Assembly (NCBI RefSeq): GCF_003014735.1
Contig: NZ_PYAX01000006.1
Span: forward strand, 186,001-250,000
Source of the DNA: Saccharothrix carnea
Lineage (GTDB): Bacteria > Actinomycetota > Actinomycetes > Mycobacteriales > Pseudonocardiaceae
Length of the DNA stretch: 64,000 nt
Direction of reading: 5' to 3'
The translations under genes and the position numbers were made by a program. The notes under the pieces were generated by a model. It made no database searches and was not told the origin of the DNA. It saw nothing but the letters and a program-made list of their open reading frames with translations. This document shows, piece after piece, positions 44,561 to 54,191 of this stretch (positions within the stretch are counted from its first letter, which is position 1; every line of letters begins with the position of its first letter).

Positions 44561-45796
44561 GTGAGCGGGAACATCAGCGCAGCCAGCGTCGAAGAGACGC
44601 TGAAGGACTTCTGGGCCACGCGGCCCAGGCGGCCTCACGACGGTCGCAAGATCGCCGGTGTCGCCGCCGGTATCGCCAAGCGGTACCAGATCGACCCGGT
44701 GATCGTCCGGGTGGCGTTCGTGGCCATGGCGCTGTGCAACGGCGCCGGGGTGCTCATCTACCTGCTCGGCTGGTTGTTGCTGGCGCAGGGCGACGACGAG
44801 GCGTCACCCGCGGAGGCGCTGCTCGGGCGTGGCCACAGCTCGACGCCCACTGCGTTGACGGTGTTGCTGGGGCTCGCGGTGGTGCCGGCGACCGGGTTCT
44901 TCGTGGACGGCGGATTCACCATGGTCGGCGGCGTGCTGCTGTCCGTGGGTGCGGTCTACCTGCTGCACCGCGGACGCGGGCAGCTCAACCGGCCCGAGTC
45001 GAAGGTCGGGATCGGCGGCCTGGGGATCGGTGACTCGGTGGGGGAAAAGGTGTCGACGGAGGAGCACACGACAGACCGCGTGACGCCACCGGCGTGGGAC
45101 CCGCTGGGCGCGGCGCCGTTCGCGTGGGACCTGCCCGAGCCGGGCGGGACGCCGGAGCCGGTGAGCGCGTCGGCGGTGCCCGCGGTGCGGCGGCGCAAGT
45201 CGCGGGTGGGTGCGGCGACGTTCGGCGCGGCGCTGGTCGTGCTGGCCGGGTCGCTGGTGGCGTCGTCGTACTCGGACTGGTTCCACGCGCAGCACGTGCT
45301 GGGGTTGTTGGTGGCGGTGCTGGGCGCGGGGATGGTGCTCGGCTCGTTGCGCGGCGGCGGTGGTCGCGGGCTGATCTGGCTCGTCGTGCCGCTGTCGTTC
45401 GTCGGGGTGGTGCTGACCTCGGTGGACTTCGACGTGGACGCGAGGCAGATGGGCAAGATCGAGGCTCGGCCGGCGACGATCGCAGAGGTGCGGGAGCGGT
45501 ACGAGGCGAGCGTCGGCGAGGTGGGGCTGGACCTGACCGGGTTGCCGAACAGCGGCTCGGTGACGACCGAGGTCGAGGTGGGGCTGGGCCGGGCGGCGGT
45601 CAAGGTGCCCGCGGACGCGGACGTGACGGTGAACTGCCGGACGGACCTGGGTTCGATGAACTGCCTGGGCCAGGAGTCCGGTGGTGAGGGCAACCACCAC
45701 GAGGACACGGACTACGGCGTCGACGGGCCCGGTGGGTTGAAGATCGTGCTGGACGTGCGCAGCGATGTCGGAGAGGTGGAGGTGAGTCGTGGCTGA
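44561..45796 (+). CDS. PspC-domain membrane protein with LiaF-like C-terminus
   Basis: About 411 aa. PspC domain at residues ~20-80 (DGRKIAGVAAGIAKRYQIDPVIVRVAF), further helices, a Pro-rich linker, more helices, and a C-terminal beta-rich domain (VEVGLGRAAVKVPADADVTVNCRTDLG) like LiaF/toastrack-type adhesin domains. Probably regulates or is regulated by the divergent PspC kinase. GTG 44561 is used; an upstream start adding 12 residues is possible. Confidence 0.8.
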   Translation: MSGNISAASVEETLKDFWATRPRRPHDGRKIAGVAAGIAKRYQIDPVIVRVAFVAMALCNGAGVLIYLLGWLLLAQGDDEASPAEALLGRGHSSTPTALTVLLGLAVVPATGFFVDGGFTMVGGVLLSVGAVYLLHRGRGQLNRPESKVGIGGLGIGDSVGEKVSTEEHTTDRVTPPAWDPLGAAPFAWDLPEPGGTPEPVSASAVPAVRRRKSRVGAATFGAALVVLAGSLVASSYSDWFHAQHVLGLLVAVLGAGMVLGSLRGGGGRGLIWLVVPLSFVGVVLTSVDFDVDARQMGKIEARPATIAEVRERYEASVGEVGLDLTGLPNSGSVTTEVEVGLGRAAVKVPADADVTVNCRTDLGSMNCLGQESGGEGNHHEDTDYGVDGPGGLKIVLDVRSDVGEVEVSRG

Positions 45797-45992
45797 CCAG
45801 GATTCGATCGAGAAGCGCGGGGTCGACGTGGTGGGGCTGGTGTTCGGGGTCGCGGCCCTGATCGCCGCCGCCTACATGCTCTCCGACGGTGCGGCCTGGC
45901 CGGAGTTCCTCGACCTGAGGTGGGCGTTGGCCGGAGGGGCGATGGTGATCGGGCTGGGATTGCTGGCGGGATCGGCACGACGTCGCCGGTGA
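45789..45992 (+). CDS. Small two-helix membrane protein
   Basis: A 67-aa protein with two hydrophobic helices and a basic end (GSARRRR), overlapping the PspC gene by 8 nt and so co-translated. Typical companion of actinobacterial PspC/toastrack genes. Function unknown. Confidence 0.7.
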   Translation: MADQDSIEKRGVDVVGLVFGVAALIAAAYMLSDGAAWPEFLDLRWALAGGAMVIGLGLLAGSARRRR

Positions 45993-46038
45993 GGGTGAGA
46001 CGACGTCGGTAGGGGTGAGACGACGTCGTCGGTAGGGG
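45983..46038 (+). repeat. Short tandem repeat with AGACGACGTCG core
   Basis: Two copies of GGTGAGACGACGTCGGTAGGGG-like sequence, the second with an inserted GTC, follow a third partial copy (ACGACGTCGCCGGTGA) that covers the end of the small membrane gene. ACGACGTCG contains the palindrome GACGTC. Confidence 0.6.
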
Positions 46039-46068
46039 CGGTCGAGGGGGTTGTGCGGGGGAAGTGAA

Positions 46069-46105
46069 AGAGAAAGGCCCGTCCTGGGGAGGACGGGCCT
46101 TTCTC

Positions 46106-46106
<1 letters not shown>
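46069..46106. terminator. Bidirectional hairpin terminator
   Basis: A perfect 16-bp stem AGAGAAAGGCCCGTCC (46069-46084) with 46091-46106, loop TGGGGA, lies between converging genes. Read on the plus strand, its 3' arm runs into TTATT. Confidence 0.9.
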
Positions 46107-47665
<1,559 letters not shown>

Positions 47666-47716
47666 TGGGGAAAAACCTCTCGTCTGGCGGATCCGCGCAG
47701 GTGAAGGATGTCATGC

Positions 47717-48433
47717 GTGGAAGAGGAAGTGCTCACCGGAGGCGGGCTCAACGAGGTCGTGCGGGTCGGGTCGACGGTGCGGCGGCCGACCGGTCCGTGG
47801 ACGCCCACCGTGCACCGGTTGTTGGAACACCTTGCGCCGCTTGGCCTTTCGCCGGTGGTGCACGGGGTGGTCGAGGTGGGTGGTGAGCGGAAGGAGGTGT
47901 TGTCGTACCTGGAGGGTGAGGTCGGCCACCCGCCGTTGCGGGAGGAGTTGCGGTCGGACGAGGTGTTGGTGGCGGTGGCGCGGATGGTGCGGAGGTTGCA
48001 CGACGCGTCGGTGGGGTTGGTGGGGGTGCGGGAGGGGTGGCAGTTTCCGGCGGTGGAGCCGGTGGAGGTGATCTGCCACAACGATCTCGCGCCGTACAAC
48101 ATGGTGTTCCGCGATGGGATGCCGGTGGGGGTGTTCGATTTCGACGGGGCGCGGCCGGGGCCCCGGTGGTGGGATCTGGCTTATACGGCGTATTGCTTGG
48201 TGCCGTTTTCGCCGGAGTTCGGTGGGGTTGAGGAGCAGTGGCGGAGGGCGCGGTTGTTCTGTGCGGCGTATGGAGTGGGAGTGGAGGGGTTGGGGCGGTG
48301 GGTGTTGGCGCGGTTGGAGGATATGGTGGGGATGATTCGGGATCGGCCCGAGTTCTGGAGGCAGCGGGAAGAGGGGCATGAGGTGTATTACTTGGGGCAT
48401 GTGGAGTATGTGAAGGATAATTTTTTGGGGTAG
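47717..48433 (+). CDS. APH-family phosphotransferase
   Basis: A 238-aa protein of the aminoglycoside-phosphotransferase/choline-kinase fold: catalytic loop VICHNDLAPYNMVF and metal-binding VGVFDFDGARPGPRWWDLAY are intact. The usual N-terminal glycine loop is reduced. GTG 47717 has GAAGG 9 nt upstream; an ATG at 47708 is the alternative. Codon use is unusually rich in GGG, TTG and GTG, and the 3' end carries a TTTTTTGGGG run. Substrate unknown; the sequence does not establish antibiotic resistance. Confidence 0.8.
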   Translation: MEEEVLTGGGLNEVVRVGSTVRRPTGPWTPTVHRLLEHLAPLGLSPVVHGVVEVGGERKEVLSYLEGEVGHPPLREELRSDEVLVAVARMVRRLHDASVGLVGVREGWQFPAVEPVEVICHNDLAPYNMVFRDGMPVGVFDFDGARPGPRWWDLAYTAYCLVPFSPEFGGVEEQWRRARLFCAAYGVGVEGLGRWVLARLEDMVGMIRDRPEFWRQREEGHEVYYLGHVEYVKDNFLG

Positions 48434-48480
48434 GCAGGGGCAGGGGCGGGGGTTGGGGGTTGGGGGTTGAGGGTTGGGGC
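48427..48480 (+). repeat. G-rich tandem tract
   Basis: At least seven runs of 3-5 G occur in 54 nt, including about three GGGGGTT heptamers. The tract can form a G-quadruplex on the plus strand and lies immediately before element copy B. Confidence 0.75.
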
Positions 48481-48485
48481 AGGCT

Positions 48486-48613
48486 CGATTTGACATGGGG
48501 CCCCTTACGGGTACTCCAGGCAGGCCAAAGCCGGGCAGGCCTGGCGGATGAAGCGCCCGCCAAGCCTGCCCGGCTTCGACCAGCCTAAAGCACCCGAACC
48601 CCATGTAAAATCG
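48486..48613 (-). repeat. 128-bp inverted-repeat element, copy B
   Basis: Reverse-oriented homologue of 9313-9438. The outer inverted repeat is 13/14 (CGATTTGACATGGG at 48486-48499, with one A-for-C change in the other arm). Read on the minus strand the stem is GCCGGGCAGGCTTGGCGG with its partner. Relative to copy A, one G:C pair has been added in both arms and two positions differ while still pairing. Confidence 0.85.
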
Positions 48614-48620
48614 GGCCTTT

Positions 48621-48681
48621 TGCGGTCCCGCTGCGGTCCCGCTGCGGGTTCGATGTGGGTTCGATTCGGGTTCGATGTGGG
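48621..48681 (+). repeat. 11-bp tandem repeats next to element copy B
   Basis: Two perfect units of TGCGGTCCCGC (48621-48642) and three units of GGGTTCGATGT (48646-48678, the middle one ending TC) share an 11-bp period. Together with the G-rich tract and the element they fill the 336-bp gap between the phosphotransferase and aldehyde dehydrogenase genes. Confidence 0.75.
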
Positions 48682-48769
48682 TAAGTGGTTTGTGGTCCCG
48701 GTGCGGTTTGTTCATCCCTCCCTGCAAGCTGCATGGCGGTGATGTGTGGGTTGGGCTTACGGTTGCGGC

Positions 48770-50215
48770 ATGGACGCGTTCACGCCTCAGCCACGGCCCT
48801 GTTGGATTGCTGGACACGCTGAGCAGGGCGTTTCAGCTCTTGCGGTGCACCATCCGTTCGATGGGACGGAGGTGGCGTCGGTGGCGGTGCCCGGACCTGA
48901 GCAGGTGGAGCGGGCCGTGGTGGCGGCGGTGGGGGTGGCGAAGGAGTTTCGGCGCACGCCGGCGCACGTGCGAGCGGAGGCGTTGTTGCACGTGTCGCGG
49001 GGGTTGGCGGAGCGGGCTGAGGAGATCGCGGAGACGATCACGGCGGAGAACGGGAAGCCGTTGAAGTGGGCCGAGGTCGAGGTTCGGCGGGCGGTGAACA
49101 CCTTTCGGTTCGCGGCGGAAGAGGCTCGGCGGTTTACCGGTGACCTGCAGCGGTTGGATACCGATGCGGGTGGGGAAGGGCGGATGGCGGTGGTGCGGCG
49201 GGTGCCGCGTGGGCCCGTGCTGGCGGTGGCGCCGTTCAACTTCCCGTTGAACCTGGTGGCGCACAAGGTGGCGCCGGCGTTGGCGGTGGGGGCGCCGGTC
49301 ATCGTGAAACCGGCGTCGGCTACGCCGTTGTCGGCGTTGTTGTTGGGTGAGTTGTTGGCGGAGACGGGGTTGCCCGAAGGTGCTTTCTCCGTGTTGCCGG
49401 TGCGTGGGGCGGACATGAAGAGTCTCGTGACGGATGAGCGGTTGCCGGTCATTTCGTTCACGGGGTCGACGGCGGTGGGGTGGTCGTTGATGGACTCCGC
49501 GCCGAGGAAGCACGTGGTGATGGAGTTGGGGTCGAACTCGGCGGCGATCGTCTGCCCGGATTGGGACGATCTGGACTTCGCGGCGCAGCGGATCGCGACG
49601 TTCGGGAACTACCAGGGCGGGCAGTCGTGCATCGCGGTGCAGCGGGTGTTGGTGCACCGGGAGGTTGCCGGGGAGTTCGTGCCGAAGTTGGTGGAGGCGG
49701 TGCGGGGGTTGAAGACCGGTGATCCGCACGACCCCGAGGTGGAGGTGGGGCCGTTGATCGACGAGGACAACGCCCGGCGGGTCGAGGAGTGGGTCGCGGA
49801 GGCCGTGGCCGGTGGTGCGGTGCTGCACGTCGGGGGTGGGCGGTCGGGGACGTCCGTGGAGCCCACGGTGGTGCAGGACGTGCCGGTGGAGGCGAAGTTG
49901 TGGCACCAGGAGGTGTTCGGGCCGGTGTTGGCGGTGGCGGTGGTCGGGTCGGTGGAGGAGGCGTTCGAGCTGGCCAACGCGACCGAGTACGGGCTGCAGG
50001 CCGGTGTCTTCACCAAGGACGTGACGGTGGCGTTCGCGGCGGCGGCGGAGCTGGAGGTCGGTGGGGTGATCATCGGGGACGTGCCGTCCTACCGCGCCGA
50101 CCAGATGCCCTACGGCGGGGTGAAGGGGTCGGGCACCGGGCGGGAAGGGGTGCGGTCGGCGATGGAGGACTTCACCGAGGAGCGCACGATGGTGCTCACC
50201 GGCATCACTCTTTGA
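48770..50215 (+). CDS. NAD(P)-dependent aldehyde dehydrogenase
   Basis: A 481-aa ALDH-superfamily enzyme. Catalytic Asn in VAPFNFPLNLVAHK, NAD-binding SFTGSTAVGW, general-base Glu in VVMELGSNSAAIV, catalytic Cys287 in GGQSCIAVQRV, and the late EVFGPVLAV motif. Substrate unknown. TACGGT 6 nt before the ATG suggests a leaderless transcript. The 3' end overlaps the convergent TetR gene by 11 nt. Confidence 0.92.
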   Translation: MDAFTPQPRPCWIAGHAEQGVSALAVHHPFDGTEVASVAVPGPEQVERAVVAAVGVAKEFRRTPAHVRAEALLHVSRGLAERAEEIAETITAENGKPLKWAEVEVRRAVNTFRFAAEEARRFTGDLQRLDTDAGGEGRMAVVRRVPRGPVLAVAPFNFPLNLVAHKVAPALAVGAPVIVKPASATPLSALLLGELLAETGLPEGAFSVLPVRGADMKSLVTDERLPVISFTGSTAVGWSLMDSAPRKHVVMELGSNSAAIVCPDWDDLDFAAQRIATFGNYQGGQSCIAVQRVLVHREVAGEFVPKLVEAVRGLKTGDPHDPEVEVGPLIDEDNARRVEEWVAEAVAGGAVLHVGGGRSGTSVEPTVVQDVPVEAKLWHQEVFGPVLAVAVVGSVEEAFELANATEYGLQAGVFTKDVTVAFAAAAELEVGGVIIGDVPSYRADQMPYGGVKGSGTGREGVRSAMEDFTEERTMVLTGITL

Positions 50216-50780
50216 GCGCGCCCTTCGCCAGGGTCAGCAGGCCGTTGACCAGGTCGTCGGTGTGGGTGCCCGTGGCCAGGGCGCGGAGTTTCAGGCCCAT
50301 GACCATGCCGACGACGGCGCCGGCGACCTGGTCGGCGTCCTTCACCCCGATGGACGCCAGGACGGTCTCCGCGAGCTTGTCGTAGGCGGCGAAGCACTCG
50401 GCGGCGGCGGCGCGCAGTTCCGGGTCGCGGCCGGCGTGCAGGTAGAGCTCGTAGGGCGCGATGCGCTCGCTGTCGGTACCGGTGGCTTCAGCGACCTGGC
50501 CGACGAGTTCCGCCACCTGGTCGAGGTCGGCGCAGACGGTTTCGTTCTGCGTGGCGAGGTCGGCGAAGCGCCTGGTCTCCTCGGTGACGAAGTGGCGCAG
50601 GCTCTCCCGCAGCAGGTCCTGCTGGGTGGCGAAGTGGTAGGTGACGGAGCCGAGCGAGACGCCCGCCTCTTGGGCGATGCGCCGGTTGGTCACGCCGGCG
50701 ACGCCGTCGTCACCGATGATCCGCAGCACGGCCGCGATGATCCGCTGCCTGGTCTCGGCCGGTCTCGTCATGTCGTTCAT
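50205..50780 (-). CDS. TetR-family transcriptional regulator
   Basis: A 191-aa protein with HTH at residues ~25-47 (VTNRRIAQEAGVSLGSVTYHF) and a C-terminal ligand-binding helical domain. Divergent from the SDR-P450 pair; the 16-bp palindrome in the spacer is its probable operator. Confidence 0.92.
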   Translation of the reverse strand: MNDMTRPAETRQRIIAAVLRIIGDDGVAGVTNRRIAQEAGVSLGSVTYHFATQQDLLRESLRHFVTEETRRFADLATQNETVCADLDQVAELVGQVAEATGTDSERIAPYELYLHAGRDPELRAAAAECFAAYDKLAETVLASIGVKDADQVAGAVVGMVMGLKLRALATGTHTDDLVNGLLTLAKGALKE

Positions 50781-50817
50781 TGTCCGCCATGGGACGGGTC
50801 GGCGGATTCGCGATACT

Positions 50818-50833
50818 GTTCGTTCGAACGAAC
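50818..50833. promoter_or_regulatory. Palindromic operator GTTCGTTCGAACGAAC
   Basis: A perfect 16-bp palindrome between the TetR gene (start 50780) and the SDR gene (start 50847), immediately before the SDR ribosome site GAGAGG. Binding here would block the divergent promoters. Confidence 0.8.
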
Positions 50834-50846
50834 GAGAGGTGGGCGC

Positions 50847-51587
50847 ATGCGGTTGTCGGGCTCGACGGTGTTGGTGACGGGCGCTACGGGCGGGATCGGG
50901 CACTCGATCGCGCGGAGGTTGGCGGGTCGGGGGGCGAAGCTGGTGCTGACCGGGCGGAAGGTCGCCGAGCTGGAACGCCTCGCCGACGAGGTCGGCGGAC
51001 GGGCTGTGGTGGCGGACCTGGCGGGTGGTGTCGGGCAGTTGGTGGAGGAGGCCGGGGCGGTCGACGTGCTGGTGGCGAACGCCGCGCTGCCGGCCGGCGG
51101 GCCGTTGCTCGACTTCACCGACGAGCAGGTCGGGCAGGCGCTGGCGGTGAACCTGGAGGCGCCGATCGCGTTGGCCCGGGCGTTGGTGCCGTCGATGACG
51201 GCGGCGGGGCGCGGGCACGTGGTGTTCGTCGGGTCGTTGGCGGGCAAGGTGGCGTCGGCGGGTTCGGCGCTGTACAACGCGACGAAGTTCGGGTTGCGCG
51301 GGTTCGCGTTGGGGTTGCGGGAGGACCTGCGCGGCAGCGGCGTCGGGGTGTCGGTCGTCCAGCCGGGGTTCGTGCGGGACGCCGGGATGTTCGCCGACTC
51401 CGGTGCGACGGCGCCCGCCGGGCTACGGACCGTCTCGCCGGAGCAGGTAGCGGACGGTGTCGTGAGGGCGGTCGAGGAGGACCGGGCCGAGGTGAACGTG
51501 GCACCGGTGGAGTTGCGGGTGCTCAGCGCCCTGGGTGGCCAGTTCCCGGCGTTCTCGTCGGGGTTGCAGCGGAGGTTGGTGCGGTGA
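50847..51587 (+). CDS. Short-chain dehydrogenase/reductase
   Basis: A 246-aa Rossmann enzyme: TGATGGIGHSIA cofactor loop, VLVANAALPAG in place of NNAG, Ser in VVFVGSLAGKV, and YNATKFGLRG supplying the catalytic Tyr-Lys. Likely NAD(P)H-linked alcohol/ketone chemistry. The stop overlaps the P450 start (GTGA), so the two are translated together and may act on one substrate. Confidence 0.93.
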   Translation: MRLSGSTVLVTGATGGIGHSIARRLAGRGAKLVLTGRKVAELERLADEVGGRAVVADLAGGVGQLVEEAGAVDVLVANAALPAGGPLLDFTDEQVGQALAVNLEAPIALARALVPSMTAAGRGHVVFVGSLAGKVASAGSALYNATKFGLRGFALGLREDLRGSGVGVSVVQPGFVRDAGMFADSGATAPAGLRTVSPEQVADGVVRAVEEDRAEVNVAPVELRVLSALGGQFPAFSSGLQRRLVR

Positions 51588-52921
51588 CGGCGGCGACGAT
51601 CCCACACCCGCGGTGGCGGGTCCCCTTCCTGGGCGACGTCCTGGGCACGAACCCGCGCACGCCGGTGCAGGACACCATGCGGATGGGCCGGGAGCTGGGG
51701 CCGATCTTCACCCGGCGGTTCCTGGACCAGGAGATCGTGTTCGTCGGCGGTGCGGCGCTGGCCGCGGACCTCGCCGACGAGTCGCGGTTCGCCAAGCACC
51801 TGGCGCTGGGCGTGGAGGCGTTGCGGGACGTCGGCGGCGACGGGCTGTTCACCGCGTACAACGAGGAGCCGAACTGGAAGGCGGCGCACGACGTGCTGCT
51901 GCCCGCGTTCACCCAGAGCGCCATGCGCGCCTACCACCCGACGATGGTGGACGTGACCGCCCAGTTGGTGGCGAAGTGGGACCGCGGCGGGGTGGTCGAC
52001 GTGTCGGCGGACATGACGAACCTGACGTTGGAGACCATCGGGCGGGTCGGGTTCGGGTACTCGTTCGAGTCGTTCTCGCGCACCGAGGTTCACCCGTTCG
52101 TGCGGGCGATGATCGGGTCGTTGCGGTACGCGCAGCGCAAGAACTTCGTGCTGCCGGTGGTCGGCCGGTTGCTGGGACGGGCGGCGGAGGAGCGCTACCG
52201 GGCTGATCTCGCGTTCCTCGCGGAGGTCGTGGACGAGGTGGTGCGGTCGCGGCGCGGGTCGGGCGGGTCGGACCTGCTCGGGCTGATGCTGGCGTCCGGG
52301 GAGCTGGACGAGGTGAACATCCGCAACCAGGTGATCACGTTCCTGATCGCGGGGCACGAGACGACGTCCGGCGCGCTGTCGTTCGCGCTGTACTACCTGT
52401 CGCGGCACCCGGAAGTGGTCGAGAAGGCCCGTGCGGAGATCGACGCGGTGTGGGGTTCGGCGGACGTGCCGGAGTTCGAGCAGGTCACCAAGCTGCGGTA
52501 CGTGCGGCGGGTGCTGGACGAGGCGTTGCGGCTGTGGCCCACGGCGCCGGGGTTCGCCCGGGAGGCGCGGGCGGACACCGTGCTCGGTGGGCGGTACCCG
52601 CTGCGGGCCGGGCAGTGGGCGCTGGTGCTGCTGCCGCTGGTCCACCGGGATCCCTCGGTGTGGCCGGCACCGGAGGCGTTCGACCCGGACCGGTTCGCGC
52701 CCGCGGCGGTGAAGGCCCGGCCCGCGCACGTCTACAAGCCGTTCGGGACGGGGGAACGGGCGTGCATCGGGCGGCAGTTCGCGGTGCACGAGGCGACGTT
52801 GGCACTGGGCACGGTGTTGCGGCGGTACGACCTGGTCGGTGTCCCCGACTACGAGTTGCGGGTGGCCGAGATGCTGACGTTGAAGCCGGACGGGTTCACC
52901 GTGACACCTCGGCGGAGGTGA
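51584..52921 (+). CDS. Stand-alone CYP102/BM3-like cytochrome P450
   Basis: A 445-aa heme monooxygenase. I-helix FLIAGHETTSGALSFALYYL, ExxR in LDEALRLWPTAPGFARE, heme loop FGTGERACIGRQ (Cys394). From memory, the whole chain aligns closely with the heme domain of Bacillus P450 BM3 (DGLFTAY for DGLFTSW, TLKPDGFTV at the end), but there is no fused reductase. At the positions of BM3 Arg47 and Tyr51 I read Gln and Phe, so the fatty-acid carboxylate anchor is probably lost. Overlaps the convergent hydroxylase gene by 26 nt. Confidence 0.9.
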   Translation: MTAATIPHPRWRVPFLGDVLGTNPRTPVQDTMRMGRELGPIFTRRFLDQEIVFVGGAALAADLADESRFAKHLALGVEALRDVGGDGLFTAYNEEPNWKAAHDVLLPAFTQSAMRAYHPTMVDVTAQLVAKWDRGGVVDVSADMTNLTLETIGRVGFGYSFESFSRTEVHPFVRAMIGSLRYAQRKNFVLPVVGRLLGRAAEERYRADLAFLAEVVDEVVRSRRGSGGSDLLGLMLASGELDEVNIRNQVITFLIAGHETTSGALSFALYYLSRHPEVVEKARAEIDAVWGSADVPEFEQVTKLRYVRRVLDEALRLWPTAPGFAREARADTVLGGRYPLRAGQWALVLLPLVHRDPSVWPAPEAFDPDRFAPAAVKARPAHVYKPFGTGERACIGRQFAVHEATLALGTVLRRYDLVGVPDYELRVAEMLTLKPDGFTVTPRRR

Positions 52922-54191
52922 AGCCCTTGGCGCGGCGCAGCGCCGCGGTGAGGTCGGTCCCGGTGGCGGCGGTGTGGCCGTCAGGGCGGATCAGGGCGTC
53001 GCCCTCGACGGTGAAGCCGGGGCCGTAGCGGCGGCTGTCCGGGCGCAGCTCGCCGTCGCCGTTGGTGGTGAGGGGTGAGTCGCGGTAGGCGAAGGGCTCG
53101 AAGAGGCGGCCGGAGTCGATCTCGTCGGTGAGGTTGTTCGTCAGCACGTGGCGGCGGTGGGCGCGTTCGGCTTCGGTCCGCGGCACGAGGAAGCGCATCG
53201 TGGCGTCGGTGACCCGGAGGTTCTCGTCGGCGGCCGCGGCACGTTCGTGGTGGTAGGAGTCGAGGAGGTGCGGGCCCGCCTCGCCCGCCCGGTCGAGGGC
53301 GATCTTCCACGCGGCGTTGTCGGCGTCGCAGATGCCGGAGTTGAGGCCGCGGGCGCCGAACGGGCTCATCACGTGGGCGGCGTCGCCCGCGAGGAGGACG
53401 TTGCCGACGCGGAAGTGGGTGGCCCGCCGCTGGTGGAAGCGGTAGGTGGACTGCCAGAGGATCTCGTGCGGGCGGTCGCCGGTGATGGCGCGGACGTGGT
53501 CGGGCGTGAGCTCGAAGTCCTCGGGGACCTGCCAGTCGATCCGGTGCACGCCGTCCGGTTGCGGGTGGACCAGGACCTGGCGGCCGGGGTTCCACGGCGG
53601 GTCGAAGTAGAAGCGGCGCTCCGGCTCGGGGTGGCCGAGGTCGACGCGGATGTCGGCGATGACGAACCGGTCGGTGAACGAGTGGCCGTCGAACGGGATG
53701 CCGAGCAGGTGCCGGACGGTGGAGTGGGCGCCGTCCGCGGCGACGCAGTGGGTGCCCTCGAAAGTGCGGTTCCGGGTGTGGAGGGTGACGTGGTCGGTTT
53801 GTTGTACGCGATCGACTCGCTGCCCGAAGTGGACGGTGATGAGGGGTTCGGTTGCGGCTTTTGTGTGCAGGATGCGTTCTACGGTGGTCTGCGGTGTGTT
53901 CACGAACGGCGGGAAGCCCTCGGTGCGGGGTAGTTCGAGGGTGAGCACTTCGCGGTCGCGGTAGTACGTGCGGCCGCGGTACCAGGTGACGCCGGCGTCC
54001 ACGACGGCCCGGCCGACGCCGACGCGGTCGAGGATGTCCAGCACGGCCCGGTGGACGCAGATCGAGCGGCTGCCGATGGCCTGGTGGTGCGGTGCGGCTT
54101 CCAGGACGGTCGTCGGCACGCCCGCGCGGGCCAGCAGGAGCGCGGTGGTCAGCCCCACCGGGCCCGCGCCGACGACCAGCACCGGTGTCAT
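52896..54191 (-). CDS. FAD-dependent aromatic-type monooxygenase
   Basis: A 431-aa PheA/TfdB-like flavoprotein: ADP-binding VLVVGAGPVGLTTALLLARAG, a DG motif in VAADGAHSTVRHLLG, and the flavin ribityl site VLLAGDAAHVMSPFGARGLNSGICDADN. It hydroxylates or epoxidises aromatic or polyketide-like substrates in relatives. It lacks the thioredoxin-like C-terminal domain of the longest family members. The ATG overlaps the MBL-fold stop (ATGA). Confidence 0.92.
   Translation of the reverse strand: MTPVLVVGAGPVGLTTALLLARAGVPTTVLEAAPHHQAIGSRSICVHRAVLDILDRVGVGRAVVDAGVTWYRGRTYYRDREVLTLELPRTEGFPPFVNTPQTTVERILHTKAATEPLITVHFGQRVDRVQQTDHVTLHTRNRTFEGTHCVAADGAHSTVRHLLGIPFDGHSFTDRFVIADIRVDLGHPEPERRFYFDPPWNPGRQVLVHPQPDGVHRIDWQVPEDFELTPDHVRAITGDRPHEILWQSTYRFHQRRATHFRVGNVLLAGDAAHVMSPFGARGLNSGICDADNAAWKIALDRAGEAGPHLLDSYHHERAAAADENLRVTDATMRFLVPRTEAERAHRRHVLTNNLTDEIDSGRLFEPFAYRDSPLTTNGDGELRPDSRRYGPGFTVEGDALIRPDGHTAATGTDLTAALRRAKGFTSAEVSR

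Noticed and set aside
47717-48433. Antibiotic-resistance aminoglycoside kinase
   Set aside because: Only the general APH fold and catalytic motifs are recognisable; the family includes many non-resistance kinases.
48621-48681. CRISPR-like array
   Set aside because: The repeats are directly adjacent 11-mers without spacers and no cas gene is in the window.
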